From positions 18,312,501-18,376,500 of the forward strand of contig AP031356.1 of assembly GCA_037833965.1 (NCBI GenBank): a DNA stretch of 64,000 nucleotides. The letters run 5' to 3'. The notes under the pieces were generated by a model. It did no database searches and was not told the DNA's origin. It saw only the letters and a program-made list of their open reading frames with translations. The number at the start of each line of letters is the position of its first letter. Positions within the stretch are counted from its first letter, which is position 1. The position numbers were made by a program, and so were the translations under genes. This DNA comes from Marchantia polymorpha subsp. ruderalis (lineage: Eukaryota > Streptophyta > Marchantiopsida > Marchantiales > Marchantiaceae). This document shows, piece by piece, positions 37,001 to 50,474 of this stretch.

Positions 37001-40000
37001 GGCCGGACTGGTTAGTTTGTGAAGTTTGTGCATTCCTACGATGAGGTCATGAAACTGGATGAGCCTGTTTTGTCTGATCTTGTGGATCATGTGGGAAGCT
37101 TTAAGGTTCCCTCAACCGTGAATCACGAGCAGAACAGAGTGATACCTGTTTTACGAGCTTCCCAGCAACTACGTACAGAGCTGTGTGCTTCATCAGCCTA
37201 GACGATTCTCCACAGAGGTCACCCTATTGGCAAAGTATGTTGGCTGATCCCCTCTCCCCTGGCGAGGGATGAGGTCCACTATTGCCTCCAACGAAATTGA
37301 TACAGTTGCACGACTGGAGGCTTAGCGGTCGTCGACTGCAGCTGAAACTCGAGCTGGATTCTCTACTCAAAATCCTCCACCAGTAAGTAGCGACCCCAAC
37401 CAACTGTACTAGAAAGTTCAAGCATGTCCAGCCCATTCCACTCATGTAATAATACTGCACAGTCCACTACCTCTTCCAAGGCAGCCAGCTCGGCAGCGTG
37501 CCTGCATACGTCGACGAAATGCTAGATCCGACATGACTTCATTGCAAGGATGGCAAGTGAGCAGGACGTCGAAAAGCCTTCACCCAAGGATCACTGTGGG
37601 CAGGGAGTAAACATTCATCTCATAAGATAGATCTGTCTGCTGCAACTTCCTGCGCCTTTCCAAACCAGATTCTTCTGCTGACTCTCAGCTATGCACAAAA
37701 AGCTCGTCTCCAGAAGAATGTTGCATTTGAACCCACTACTTTACACATCACCGTGGACACGCGCCCTTCTGAGAGCTGACCCGAGCAAAGCTGTGCACGC
37801 AAACGCATGTGGATGGAGAACACGTCAGGTTTCTGAAGCTCCAAGATGGTAGGAAAACACAACATAAAAAAATCTACGAACTGCAGCCCAAAAGCAGATG
37901 ATCAAAAACAGCCCGGGTTAGTTCAGGAAGCAGTGGACGATGCTCTATTTTTGCATGGATCCCAGAACGAAAGCTTCTAGATTCAAGGGGCTTAGTCGAC
38001 CGAAACGAGTACTTTCCTTTTTCTTCCTTTTTCCTTTTCTCAGATCGAGAACTATCGTCATGGTTTGTGAAGGAAGTCGACTTATGCAGCCTGGTGTCCT
38101 AGCAACGCATGAATGACCAGGCTCTGGAGAGATTCTCATCCGATCGAGGTAAAGAGTATTGGCAGGGGATAAAAACATGTGCCAAAATTGTATCACCAGA
38201 GATTTTGTTTGCATGTTTTCCAGCAAGGTGCATTGAATAACGATCTCGGAGATATCAAGTATCGAAAGGACATGCTTGGAGGGACCAGGAGAGAGCTACG
38301 GCGGTCGTATTCAGCTCCGACAGAGACATGGATTCCACCTAAGAGACAAGAGGAGTATCGAGCAAGTAGTGGAACAGGGTAGGCATTGAACTGAACTCGC
38401 TGGACCTGAACCAAGAACTTCCAGACAGGTGACTCCCTTGAGGTGAACAAAGGTTACGATACACCGAGGACCATGAAACGTGGTTCTAAGCAAAGATCCA
38501 CGGACTTGCCTTTGCACAGCAGGAACATGACATATGTGCCAACGTGATTCACCGAATGGGAGTGAAAGTTTTCTGCCTTTTTAGACGAAAGGTGGCCAGC
38601 CAAATTTTTTCTTGTCCTTTGTGAAATCGAGAGTTTCTTGTGATGAAAAAGTATGTTCAAAATACTCCCAGATCTTCGAAGTAAAAGGAAATCGGACGGG
38701 TCATTGCCACGGATGGTCTGGGTCACGGATCCAGCTCTTTGGGTGACACCGTATAGAGATTTGGTTGATCTTCATGGGCCAAGAGATGAAAAAGCAAATG
38801 AGGGGCATTTGAACCTATCGATCAAATTCAAGAGCTACCACCAGTTCATTTTGACATTCTATCAATTCTTAACGACAAACGTTCTAGGAGCATATATTTT
38901 ATGGAAGTCTCCAAGTTAACTCAGACCAGGAGAGTCACCCAATACCATCAGGTCAGCAGCAGAAACAGAATGAATTGACTTCTGTTCGGAATCAGATTTG
39001 CTTGGACTGCGCATGATGTGAAATTTGCTCAGCCACCAAACCCTCACCCAAGTAACGCGGCTAGATCTGCCTGTCTTGGAATGCTCCTGATCCTCTGTAA
39101 GACTGCTCCCGAATATATTTGACCTCCTGTAAAGTATTGAGATAAACTCGATGATCGTTATCGTCTGTGTAGTTCCAGTCGGTTCGGGATTTCCATATCT
39201 CGTATAACATGCAGCTGCAAACCGTCCTCCCTAAACGTAATGCTTTAAACAAGAATGAGGTGTAACCTCTGGACCCTACCTTCATTGATGACAAACATAA
39301 GAAGATTATAAAATATACTATTGCTCATCTTGGCAATAAAAACATTAAGATAATTAAATTTTAGAAAATCCTATGAATTCAGACAGAACCCACCCAACAG
39401 TATCAATGTTACAAGTAGCTTGAGGAGGCCGTTTCGGAATCTAAGAAGGCTTTATGTGGGACAACAAGACAGCAGCGCCCTTGTATTCTACGAAAATCTG
39501 CAGTGTTCTTGCCCTTCTTGGGTTACAGACAGCGGATTCAGATTCTAAGCGGTATTTAGAACAAGATGTATACATGGGACCCCTCTCATTCTTTTCCGCG
39601 TCTTGAATTCAGTTCAAATCATATCGAAACAAAGTTCTTAGCCCCTTGACCTATCCACAATGTCTCAAATCCCAAATATCTAGATTCATGAGGATAGCCT
39701 TGATACAAATTAGAAAGACAGTGCGTGTCTTTAGCGTAACCGCTCATGTTTAATATGAGTAGAAACACTTGACTGTTAACTAAATGTTGGTATTAAAAGA
39801 GATGACTCTAAATTTGTTGAGGAAGATTTTCGTTGTGGATGAGCTTCAGGAAGTCATCGAGTAATTTATCGCTTTATCAAAGCGTGTTTGGTGCTAAGCT
39901 TCCGATTGAGTTGAAGGTTTATTTGTATCTGATATGCAACCTTACTCTAAGTACACATTGTACGATGAATTATTCCTGCTTATACCGCATCTATGAGCAG

Positions 40001-43000
40001 GATCTTTCACTTTTATAGAGCTCGGACGAATGGACACACTCCAAGTTGCATGGATAATGAGGATACATCTACTGGTTTCTCTTGTTAATCACTAAATGAA
40101 GAACGAAAGGAAAAATGCAGTCCGATGGCTGGAACTTAAGCTTTAACTGATTCCAGCGCAATACAGCTCTTCTCACTTCTTCGGGATTCCACTGGTGACT
40201 AACGCACCATTGAAAATCTGCAGAAGCCAGGAGACCTTTACGTTACGATGAGGTTCACTCCAATTGATATGCTCTGACAACATCAATAACCTGAAATTCA
40301 ACCTCAGAGCTTGCATGCTAACTGCAGACATGAAGCAAGCAGAAAAGGAAGAGAGGATAGTACTTTCGTATGATTATCTTCAACTCCCTTTTCAGGTTTG
40401 CACAAGCTAACGGCCTTATACAGTTTTGTTTCTATGGGCTTCCAGGTTGACTAGAGCTCGAAGATAGTACCTACAATTCAAATTTCTGGTACAGAATATG
40501 TTATCTGCACCGGATTTCTCGTGGGGCTTCTAAGAATAAGCGTGCTTTCCGATCTTCATGCAAAACCTGCCTTGAGTTCGCAGCCTGAAGCTCAAAATGT
40601 TGCCCGATTCAACTGGATGGACAAAGTTTTATTTCTTCATTGACAGCGTTAAGTGCAAACAGTAATCATGACAGCAACATCACAGCCTTTTTAGACCAGG
40701 TTTCTGCGTGGAATAGTGAAGACAACCAGAAGAGAAGCAAGTTTCTAGGGAGTTCCGATTTCTTCGTCAGTCACTCTGTCAGATAAAACTGTGTCCCTCC
40801 ATTAAAAGCATGACAAACGGGTCTTACTGAGTTGCAAACCACCTGCAGGACTGCACAGCACTGCTTCCCGGTAGAACGTGCTCCGACGCATAATTTCTGG
40901 TGTTTTTCACCTGGTGGCTAACCCACCAGCAATGCCAGGATCCCCAGACCAGTGGATGAAGGGCGTACAAGAAAATCCATACTATTAGGTTCGGTAGCTC
41001 ACTTTTTCTGGAAGCGCTTGATGCGAATAAGGCAAGATACCAGCTCATCGTTCTGGAAATGAGGATTAGACTTTTCTTATCAACTAGCAGGTCAGTAATC
41101 ATCGGCTGGGGCTGGTCAATAAGTACACTTCAGGTGAAAACACAAGAGAGAACACGGAAGTAGATGACGTGTACGTAAACTTCTTCAAGGTATTGAATGA
41201 ATACGATGCATTTTGTATCCTTAAAGTGTTCCACGTAGGATGGTTAGTCTACTTTCACGTTTTTGAGGTTCGATGTACTGATATATGACAATCAGCTGTG
41301 AAGCTTGTAGTGGACATTTTTTGATAATAAAGGTGAGAATCCGCGCCGAACAAAAACTATAATCGGTCATGCTGACCCACCGTTTGTCTAAATTTTCGCC
41401 ATCACTTTTACCTTTTCATCAAGCTTTTGTACAAGAGCTGGTCCAAAAGAAACCTGCCAACGTCCAGCGAATAATGAATATTATTAATTGAATTTTTCTT
41501 CCATATATTAGGTCAGTACGAAGGCACCAAACAACAAAGATCCTCAGAATCAGTTTAGACTTCACAACAAAACATGAAACCTATAAGCAGAGCTAAAACA
41601 CTTCTCTTTAGGTAAGAGTACTTTAAGAGGCATCTAGGCTGTCGTGGATGCAAGCCTGAAGTAATTACGGCGCATGGGTTCGAGGTTAGTACCATGGCCT
41701 TAGATCGGACGGCCTTGGCAGAACTGCATGGAATAAATCTGTTATGCACGATCTTCCTTCCGTGGATGAAGAAGTATGTGCACCAGAAGGTAGCTTCAAG
41801 TGAATATTTGAATCCAAGAATGGAAGTCCTGTTTTTCCCAGAGATAGAGGAATCATTCCGGAGTTTGATTCAATAGATCGGATGATGTAGAGCACAAAGA
41901 ACTCCGCTATTGCAATGGAATATATGAGATACCAGCTTCAGTTGTATGTCTTTTTCTTTCTAGAGTATTTGTCGTTTAGTAATAGGGTATAGGATATTGA
42001 ATCAGCGACCTATTACTAAACAGGTCGCTGATTCAATATACTATGGCTGTGTAGGAATTGACGGTTTTGATTTATTCTGATCTTTACCGTTTAAAGTACT
42101 GTTATAAGTCAGGATGATATAAGGCTCGGAACTAAAGCTTATTGATTTCTCGGGTGTGTAGTTCTCACTAGACTAAAACCTTGTAATGGCGATACTAAGG
42201 TCAAGTCTCAAGAAACTGATCTTGGATATATATACTCGAACTGTCTTCATTGAGTAGTTCGCGGTGAGGAAGCTTTCAAGTTGAAAGTTGCTTGTGTCTA
42301 TATGGTGTGTGGACTGTGATTTTCTATAGTTTATGGGGAGTGAAATCCCTACAGAACATGAGAGAATATGAAGCTGAAAAAGGCGAAATAAATGTTAGGC
42401 TACTCTGACCCATGTTCATTCTTTTAGTGTTGAGAATCATTTATGAGCTTTATCCTCTACACAAGTCATGCGCACCTTGTGAGTTGTGTTCAGATGTAAT
42501 ACATGTCTATGACACCACTTCCAATTACCGACATCCTGTTTCGCATGAACTTCTTCCACCATTTGGTGAACGAAGGAAAGCCACATGACGCCATTAAATG
42601 CACAAGCCAGTTTCTACATACTCTACAAAGAATACTGTGGATGCTGAATTAAATTATGATTCTCTCCTTGGGCAAAAATCATAGTGTACATCCAGAAGGT
42701 CTCATGAGTTGCTCTTTCGGTTCTGGTTTAGATTGAAGGTAGTAATGGATCTCACTCGTGAGAGTTCTGATATGAGTTTGATTTGGAGAAGCCGCAGAGC
42801 TCAGCTTTGCCGTCTGAAGGGACATAGGCAAAGAGATTAAGAAGTCTATTGCTAATCACACAGGTAATGCTGTATGTGTGTTCGCTATCATACACATCTT
42901 TGTAGCATTCATAGAACAATTGGAGAAGTAACTTTACATCATACCAATTGCCATAGCTGTCTTCTCTACTTTGACCTGTGGATGGTTACTTTCTGGTCAT

Positions 43001-44149
43001 TCCAGACTATGTTCTATTGGTGGATCTTGCCATAGCGATCTCTCGTATGCATGCTTCCAATCCGTGTCAAATACAAGACAGAACCTGATTCTGGACTACA
43101 GGTATTGAAGAGGACCTTGGGTTCGAAGAGGCCAATTGGCATAGTCAAGGCTTGGCCAGCGGAGCCAAGATTCTTGCTTTTACTAGAGCGAGACTGCGGT
43201 CCTATTCTAAACAATCTGATACATTTTCTTTTGTGAGAGCAATCAACTTAAGACACTCGCCCTACCGGACCCATCCTGAAAAAAATAGAAAGTGTAATGA
43301 ATTCACGATCACATCAGATCACTGCGATAGAAAAGATACATTTTTGGGACCTCCACAGCAAGATAGAACATGCATCTGTCTACATCCAGTCAGCTATGGA
43401 TGGATATGTTATTCAATTAACTCTCATGAAGATGGCTGACAAACAGATGGCGCTTATAAAGATTATCTCATCGTAAAGTGAACGCTAGTCTGCGTCACCT
43501 TCGGCGAAGGAGGATGTATCTTCTCATGCGAAGAAGACGTCCTGTCATGACATGGATACATTGGCTTCGAGCAATACTTAATGACTTAAATGTTGTTTCA
43601 TGAAAAAGACGAGTGCTTCAGGTCATGGGAAGGAACATCCGCTGTCACATTCAAGGCTTACCTGTTCAAAAATCTTTGGGTACTAACACCGTCCTTCCGT
43701 TGCCACCGTTTCATGGTGTAAAGAATTCCGTTGTCCAAATTTATCGAACTGCTTGGGTGGCTTCTCACCATTCACTCCTTGCTCGGAGGAGATTCATTGC
43801 TATGGATTATTTCGTGTGCTGGATGTCGATGTTGCAAACATCATAGCCTTTCTTCGGTTCATCAAAAGATGAATTTCACTTTGCTTATCTCTTTTGAGAA
43901 ACCCACGCGAATATCGTGACAAGAAGAGGGTGAAATATCCCATAGACAAATGTCACTCAGTGCCCACGAGGACCCCGGTACTCACGAAAAGTAATCCACC
44001 GCATATGGAGATGTATTTAATGTTTGATTACATGGATCTAATTTTAGTCAAGCACCACGATTAAGAAACTACTGCATCATCAAACAAGCCTCTCAATTAG
44101 TGAAAGGTTGAATGTCTCCATGACTATAATAGAAGACAAATAACAGAAG
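34057..44149. other. Gene-poor region, no supported gene
   Basis: About 10 kb of mostly AT-leaning sequence with only short open frames on either strand. None has a domain I recognise and there is no consistent exon chain. It contains a CT microsatellite (about 36523-36540) and the foldback repeat at 41974-42039. The first few hundred bases are probably the 3'UTR of the orphan gene. Old transposable-element debris is likely but cannot be named by eye. Confidence 0.4.
41974..42039. repeat. Nested perfect foldback repeat
   Basis: ATATTGAATCAGCGACCT (41994-42011) and its exact reverse complement (42022-42039) flank a 10-base loop. A second, overlapping pair, GTTTAGTAATAGG (41974-41986) and CCTATTACTAAAC (42009-42021), is also perfect and uses the loop itself. 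The two foldings are mutually exclusive. The absence of mismatches suggests recent origin, for example a replication template switch, or a small foldback element. Confidence 0.75.
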
Positions 44150-44965
44150 AAATGGAGCAAGATCTTGTACACACACACCTAGCCAACATTAATGTTGTCT
44201 TAAAATAAGATTAAGTATGGAGCCAAATTATGGCGAGGCGTATCACTTAATTGGTAGGTGATAAACTCAATCAACCGAAATGGACCATTATAGGAGATCT
44301 GTGACTCTCATGACCGATCACTCTTTAGATCTTCGACTTCCTTACTTTTGCATAAAGATCAGCATTGGGTCCAACGCCGAGTCACAACAAGATACTGTGA
44401 CATGCAATCTGGCAGAAACCTTCGCAAGCTTTTCTATCATAGAATTCTAGCTTTATCCACGTGGAAAGTTCTGGAAAGGTAATCTACATAATTGTGGCAT
44501 ATACTTAGCTGCTCCTTTGTGTTACTTCAACATAACAATGAGCTGAAAACTAAACCATTCACTTGCTTGAAACAGAATACATGCTTTCGGGCTTGTAGAG
44601 TCTCAGCCTAACTTATGGGAATGTTCATGTTCAACTCTGGATTCGAAAGGGTATTTGCAATCATTGTTGTCCAATGTAGAGAGTTATCTAAACCCTCGAA
44701 GCAGTTGCTCTAACTGTGCCTTCCTTACATTAACACAGCACACTCAATTGCGTTCTGTTCCCAAATGTTCAGATAAAGAACGAGTTCTTAGACCTTGAAG
44801 TTGGTACATCTCACAGGATCTACAAAATCCTCCCGATGTCACATTAGACATAGGCCAGTACCAATTCCACGTTGGATTCAGATCTCTGGCTTCCTTCAAG
44901 CCGAAATGCGCATTGTGCATGTCTTGAAGTCGAGGGCATGAGTTCTGAAGAATGTTTTCCAAAGT
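44150..44965 (-). pseudogene. Decayed Ty3/gypsy-type polyprotein fragment (integrase)
   Basis: On the minus strand at 44744-44962 a frame reads HNAHFGLKEARDL, then WYWPMSNVTSG and CRSCEMYQLQG. That spacing (H..H.G, YWP, C..C) is the zinc-binding H2C2 motif at the start of retroelement integrases. Further downstream, near 44205-44290, another frame reads PFRLIEFITYQLSDTPRHNLAPY, similar to the GPFRIIE..NPVAYRL tail found after Ty3/gypsy integrases. Stops and frameshifts lie between them and no LTR was seen. It is a dead remnant. Confidence 0.5.
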
Positions 44966-47900
44966 TTAATTATGGATCTTATCCGCATGGTTCGGTTGTA
45001 GAACAAGCCCCGGTACTTAAATGTTGAGCCGCCACTCTAAATTAGTGGCCTCACTGAAGATGAAAGATATTGAAATGGTGTCATTTCTATACTCCGGACC
45101 CACCAATTGTACAAGCTCCAGATGATACAGGACACGACAGGCGAACTATATGTCGATACTAAGGTCCAAAATCAGGAACCTCACGTCTCCTCACTGGATT
45201 GACCCGCCTCGGGATTGGAAAGCTCTTCCGAAGACTGGAGGTTGAACTCTGATGAGTGCTCTCTAAATTGTCATATCCGTTTCACCCACCCAGATCTAGT
45301 AAAGCCGATTTCTCACCTTGATGGTCCTTTCACCATTTTTTCAAAATTTTCCAGCTTGAACAGCTTCTCACATTACTCTTGCGGTGTTAACTGACAATGT
45401 CAAAGTTCATGAGTTCTGCCAAGAGCCCAACGAGTTTGATGGAAGTATACTGGTTTCTGATTCAGCTTGACCATATTGAACTGAAAGTCAACGATAGATA
45501 TATTTTTAATGAAGAACGCTTTTCATTCACCGTCAGTGTAACGAATTTGCATACGCATGTATTTTTGATACTCAATACAGAAGCAGGATAAGTGGCTCCA
45601 GGAACTAGGAGCAAACGAGTCAGTCAAAACTGTTAGATGTTTCTAGTCTATAGTCAACACGTCCGTATGGACAGGACACTGAACCTTCTGGCTACCAGAC
45701 GACCACTGGAGTTTAGAATGGGAACAGTCCTGGGAACAGTCTGTAATCATGTGGCAATTAGGAGAGAGTGTAGTACAGATTCATAGGGCGAAGAGAAATC
45801 AGTGTTTATAGAGTATTCTGACAGGAATGTACGCAACTACTGTACTTGTCCATTTCGAGCTACTTCGGTGCTCTGCAATCAGAATCTTGACTTTTAAGAA
45901 GTTGGGAGGGGTGCCAAAGACAGGAAAATCAATGGCCAGTCTAGTAAGCCCTGTTTAACAGTAGTCTCAGAAAGTCCCTGTGATTGCATAATTTCGCGTT
46001 AAAGACGAATCTAAAAGTGACTTGTACTTGACATATCTGTCACGTTTCTCATATCATATCCATAGTTTCTGGAAAGTGCACATCAGTCAGCAATTGGAAA
46101 ATTAAACTGACCTTTCGAGATTGTTGGCCAGTACCACTACATATAAACCTTCGGCTGGACAAAGTCATGCTACATAATTCAGTGATGATGCAGCTGAGAC
46201 GTAACCATGGAACTGACATAATTGGACATCGGCGCAATGCTCAAGTGAGGTTCGAGATTCGTCATTACTTTGCGTGAAAGCACTGCACTAGGGCAAAACC
46301 TTCGAACCAAGTATAGCTGTTCGAGAGATTTCTTGAAATAGTTGTGACATGATGGCAAATGATTCGTGCAATTTGGCCCTGTCAAACTTCTAAGCTAAAG
46401 CCTTAGAAGCTATGGTTTAAAGCTATGGTTTATGGTTCATCTCACGTAGCTCATAGCGGCTATTTCATCAGCAGATATAACAACAGATCCCTGACAATGT
46501 TTGCATTTCCCTTCATAACCAGGGAGATGCGAAGACACCTGTCTTTATCACAAATATTTATTCTATCAGCCTGTCAGGTGCTTATTCAAAATTCATCCTG
46601 CTCCTGCTACCACTGAGTTCCGGGAATTACAAAAGCCCAGGTCTGCCATCTCGCAACTGTTCGAACCTTGATCATTCGTTAAGTTACTCTACTCGAGTCT
46701 GAGAGCGACCTTGAGCAGAACATACTGATTACAAAAAACTTACGAGGATTTATTCTCAACATACCAGATCTGTTTCTGCCTGGATTAGTCGAATTGAACT
46801 CATGTGCGAAAGGACAGCACTTTGGCTCAGAGACCTATTAAGGCAGAGCAGATTCTAGGTCCAGCCGTAGGAGAGCACATCTCTTTCACTTTCAGATACA
46901 TTCGACCTCACATTCTTAATATATCGCTTATTTTGCAAGAGTGAGCTGCAAGTGCTGAGTTTGATCTTTAGCTTTGTCCCATCGTTTGTATATCAGCCCG
47001 GCACGAACATCTCTGACAAAAATCAACTGACTTTCTAGAGAGGCAGTTTGGAAAAGAAAAATCTACTAATACGAACACGTTTCAGGAAATGATTATTCAT
47101 CCTCCAAAAGGAGATGAGCAGAAGAGAACGTCTAGGCAGCGTTGTTTGAAGAACTGCCAACGCTGGCATCGTTACGTTGAAGTTATAAGTTTGTAGAACT
47201 TGTGGGAATTCGACAGTCGATTTGTCTGCACAAAGTTCCAGACCCAAAAAGCCCAACCACTTAACTTCCACCAATCGTAATTTTTAGATCTCGAGAAGTC
47301 GAGAAAAATCTGAGCATTAGCTCTCGCTTGCCCACCGTCTTCAGCAATAAAGTTCTTGTTAGATTATTGTAGGCCTCCATCATACAAGGACACAACAACA
47401 AGGTCATGTCATCCATCGAAACAAAAAGAATCTCAAAATTGAAGTCAGAATTAGAAACTCGAAGAACCCAGAGATTCAGGTGTGGGAGGACGGAGCAGCG
47501 AATTCACTTTAAGCCTCATTAAGCTCATCGTTCGTTCATTGTTGATATGCCAAGACAAATTGTTGATTATAGTTGATGATTGTCAACTAGGGCAGACCAG
47601 AATCCTTCTGCACTCTTGCAACATACAAATAGACGTCAGCCTCGGTCGGAGTCTGACAGCTTCTAAATCTCCTCGCTTGAAAATAATGCAAATCACGAAT
47701 ATCATGTGTATATCAAAAAATTGGCATGTCAAGCCTTTTATGCCCTCTAGTACCTACATGGTACCTGCAAATCATACGATCTCCTTATGCTGGAGACTAT
47801 ATTCAATTTCTATACATCTTACCTCTAAAGCCGTTCTGTTGATGAGACTTCTGGAAGAATTGGGGGACCTTCTTATCTCAATACCAGCTCTTTATATATC

Positions 47901-49337
47901 TTGAACTTCTAGTCCAACTTTTAATTTCTAACTGGTGTAGGCTGGGTTTAAGGTTTTCTAAAACTCAAACCCAGCATAGACCTGGGACCTACATACACTA
48001 CATACTTCACGACATAAACTTGTAGGTGCTAGTTCGCTCTCTGGCAAGCACTCGGTCGCTTTATATTGCAATGGTCATGGATGATCACACTGAAAGACTT
48101 GTTTTCCATATCACAGGGCCGGGCACTCCATCACAAGAACCGCCATCAAGCTGATCTTAGCTCAGCACGCGATAAACTATATCACGCAACTGATGTAACT
48201 CGCTACTCATCTGCATCGACAGAAACACTTCTTCAGCATAAGCAGGTGGAAGCTATGGATGTATTTGAGCAAGGAAGTTCACTGTCAAGTCAGAAATATG
48301 TGCTCGGACCTTTCAGGTGACTTGAGCGTATTGAGAGTTTCTGAGCAAAGGAGCCTCGCTTACCAGACGCTGCGTTGAGCATTTAGGAGTTCCGAGTGAC
48401 CGAACTTAAGTTAACGACATAACTGGATATGGATGGAAAATTTGAGAACGCTATGTTCTGAGAATGCAGGGATCAATTGTCAGTGATCTTCACATCGAAG
48501 ATCACACGTATGTAGAACGACGAGAAATCTCTATGCAGTAACAATCAGAATCTGATCGTTCAACAGCTTCGTACCGATGGACTATCAACTGCTCAAAGAA
48601 TGTCAGCAGTCAAATGTCTAGACTTGGAGCTTGATTTCCAAAGAAGGGCAAGTGGAGGCAGCTTGGCCGGAACATGACATGCTGATAAGCACAACCTTTG
48701 AAGGTTGATTTGGTTCGGGAAATCTGCAGAATCTGATCTTCGTCTGCGTCTCATCTTCGTCATATTGGCCAACGTGTGGAGACTGGAAGGTCAAGGAATA
48801 CGCTTACCTCATCCACGCCGTGAAGAGTTAATGGACAGCATGGCGGGAAGGAGATCAAGACTCCACTGGAGTGACCGCAGTTGGACCCGCCTGCTTTTCC
48901 TGGATTCGAAGATCCTGTCCATTTCAGAACAAATAGCAGACGTGAGCCCAAAATGGCTGACCACAGGAATAAACCCCAACCATTCTATGTACGCAGAGGA
49001 AAGGGTACCGGGTCCAAGCTCGGCCTTCACCCGGTCTCGAACCACGATCTACAGATCCCATTCAGAACACAAACTGAAAGATTGAACGAGGTACTAGTCG
49101 GCATAAGAATACGGAGGTATGAAATTATCTCCAGTCAGTTTTGTCAGGTGGCTGTGACTTTCTGGATTCATTCTTGAAGAGACCAAATTGAACCATTCTG
49201 GTCGATCAGAACATTTTTCATGGGGACACTGGCAGTGCAACAAGTCGCAGTGGTAACTGGGAGGTTGCATGTCTAGTTTGGGTTACGAATTTCAGATGAC
49301 TTTGAAATTAAGCTTTTCACCGTCAGCGATAACGCAC
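44966..49337. other. Gene-poor stretch with transposon debris
   Basis: Apart from the weak reverse-transcriptase-like piece, only short open frames are present. I searched the minus strand here for the BTB-domain exons expected downstream of the MATH exons at 49.3-50.5 kb and found none. Some frames near 48.7-49.05 kb are open on both strands without a domain. Confidence 0.35.
47150..47465 (-). pseudogene. Possible reverse-transcriptase remnant
   Basis: The minus strand reads NFEILFVSMDDMTLLL followed by CPCMMEAYNNLTRTLLL and, after a shift, VKWLGFLGLELCADKSTV. A hydrophobic strand ending in FVSMDDM can be read as the xxDD catalytic motif of a LINE- or copia-type reverse transcriptase, but it is short and degenerate. 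Nothing around it confirms the family. This is a weak call. Confidence 0.25.
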
Positions 49338-50474
49338 CTGTATCGGGAGGTTGTCGATGCCAGAAGACTCTGAGCTGCCGTCAGTGCTACCGCCACCACT
49401 ACTGCGACGCTTGTGATGTCTGGGCAGGATTGTTTCCTGCTCCTGGACGGCAGATGAGAACTTGGGACCTATGGGTGAGGACGAGACGACCACCCCCACC
49501 TTACAGGTAAACGCCAGCTTATCATCACTCAAATATTCTGATTTCTCGAGCGACGTTCGCCTGTAGAAGTGGTTGTAACCCCTACAAAATGCACAGAACG
49601 TGTGATCAGAAGGACTCAGAGCCTATGAACTCTGCGATTTGTCATCTCAAACATCTGACCCTTTCCTCCTGCCACATTCCATTCAGCGTACAATATGAGC
49701 TCGTCCCAAACTACTAGGTATGACGAGCTCTCTATCGGTGAGTCTTTTGTATACTCTTCCATCGAGAGGATTACGAACATAGCCTTGAAAAAGCAGCCCA
49801 GTTGCAAAATGCTCAAAGTCCTGATCATTCTAAAGAGCGTAGAAATGCAAAGACTGTGAACTTGAAGGAGGTTCAGAAAGCGCAAGAATCTGCTAGAGCA
49901 AGAATCAGAGGTGGCAGTTGGGATGTTTGAAACCATACAGAAGAGTTAGAGGGAGTTGAGGGTGAGGCAGGCACACGAGAGAGAGAGAGAGAGAGACAAG
50001 GAGAAGCAGAAGAAGAAATTGAAGGGGTGGTACCGGTAGGTACCACATGCTGCCGCGGTACTTGAGGTTGTAGGGTCCATGCTCCATTTTGCGTTCAAAA
50101 TGACTATGTACCTTGTGCTTTTTCTTCTCGGTCTGATCCAACAGAGTCAACTCAAACAGGGCCCGGACATCGGCACCGTCACTCAGACGGGCTATGAACA
50201 CGGAAACGTACTGCGTTTCATCTTCTCGATTTTTGCCGTCTGGGTAGAAGTAGATGGCCCATTCGTGTCCTGCCACTCGGAAACTATCACTAGCTATGTA
50301 CTTGCCCACACCGATGCCCTTGGCAAGCGAGTAACCATACACGGTAAACTGATGACTGCCCACCACTACCTCGAACCTCGCCTCGCTTCTGGCCCCTGCA
50401 GCTTCTGGATCACCTCCTGCCCCTGCTCCTGCTCCTCCTCCCACAGCATCGCCCCCACCATCTTGCAATTCCAT
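49338..50474 (-). CDS. MATH-domain exons of a BPM-like (BTB/POZ-MATH) gene, 3' part not found
   Basis: Two minus-strand exons, 50044-50474 and 49338-49581, join in phase (TG/G). The first ATG in frame is at 50472-50474. After a Gly-rich start (about residues 1-35) comes a full plant MATH domain: [88 protein letters not shown] and [11 protein letters not shown]. This is close to Arabidopsis BPM1-6, which are CUL3 ubiquitin-ligase adaptors binding clients through MATH and CUL3 through BTB. Beyond the MATH domain the exon carries an unusual His/Arg/Ser/Gly linker ([22 protein letters not shown]) and ends at a good GTGCGT donor. No BTB or C-terminal BACK-like exon was found downstream, so the locus is either truncated or has a very long intron. 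Confidence 0.8.
49977..49996. repeat. GA microsatellite in the MATH-gene intron
   Basis: Ten GA units (CT on the coding strand) lie in the intron between the two MATH exons, just downstream of the first donor site. It is a simple repeat of no proven function. Confidence 0.7.

Noticed and set aside
48760-49085. Minus-strand frames tested as a BTB exon of the MATH gene (IPVVSHFG looked like PPSxxGQHFG)
   Set aside because: After the first few residues there is no match to the BTB core (no AHKLVLAARSP-type motif), and the acceptor site and phase do not fit.
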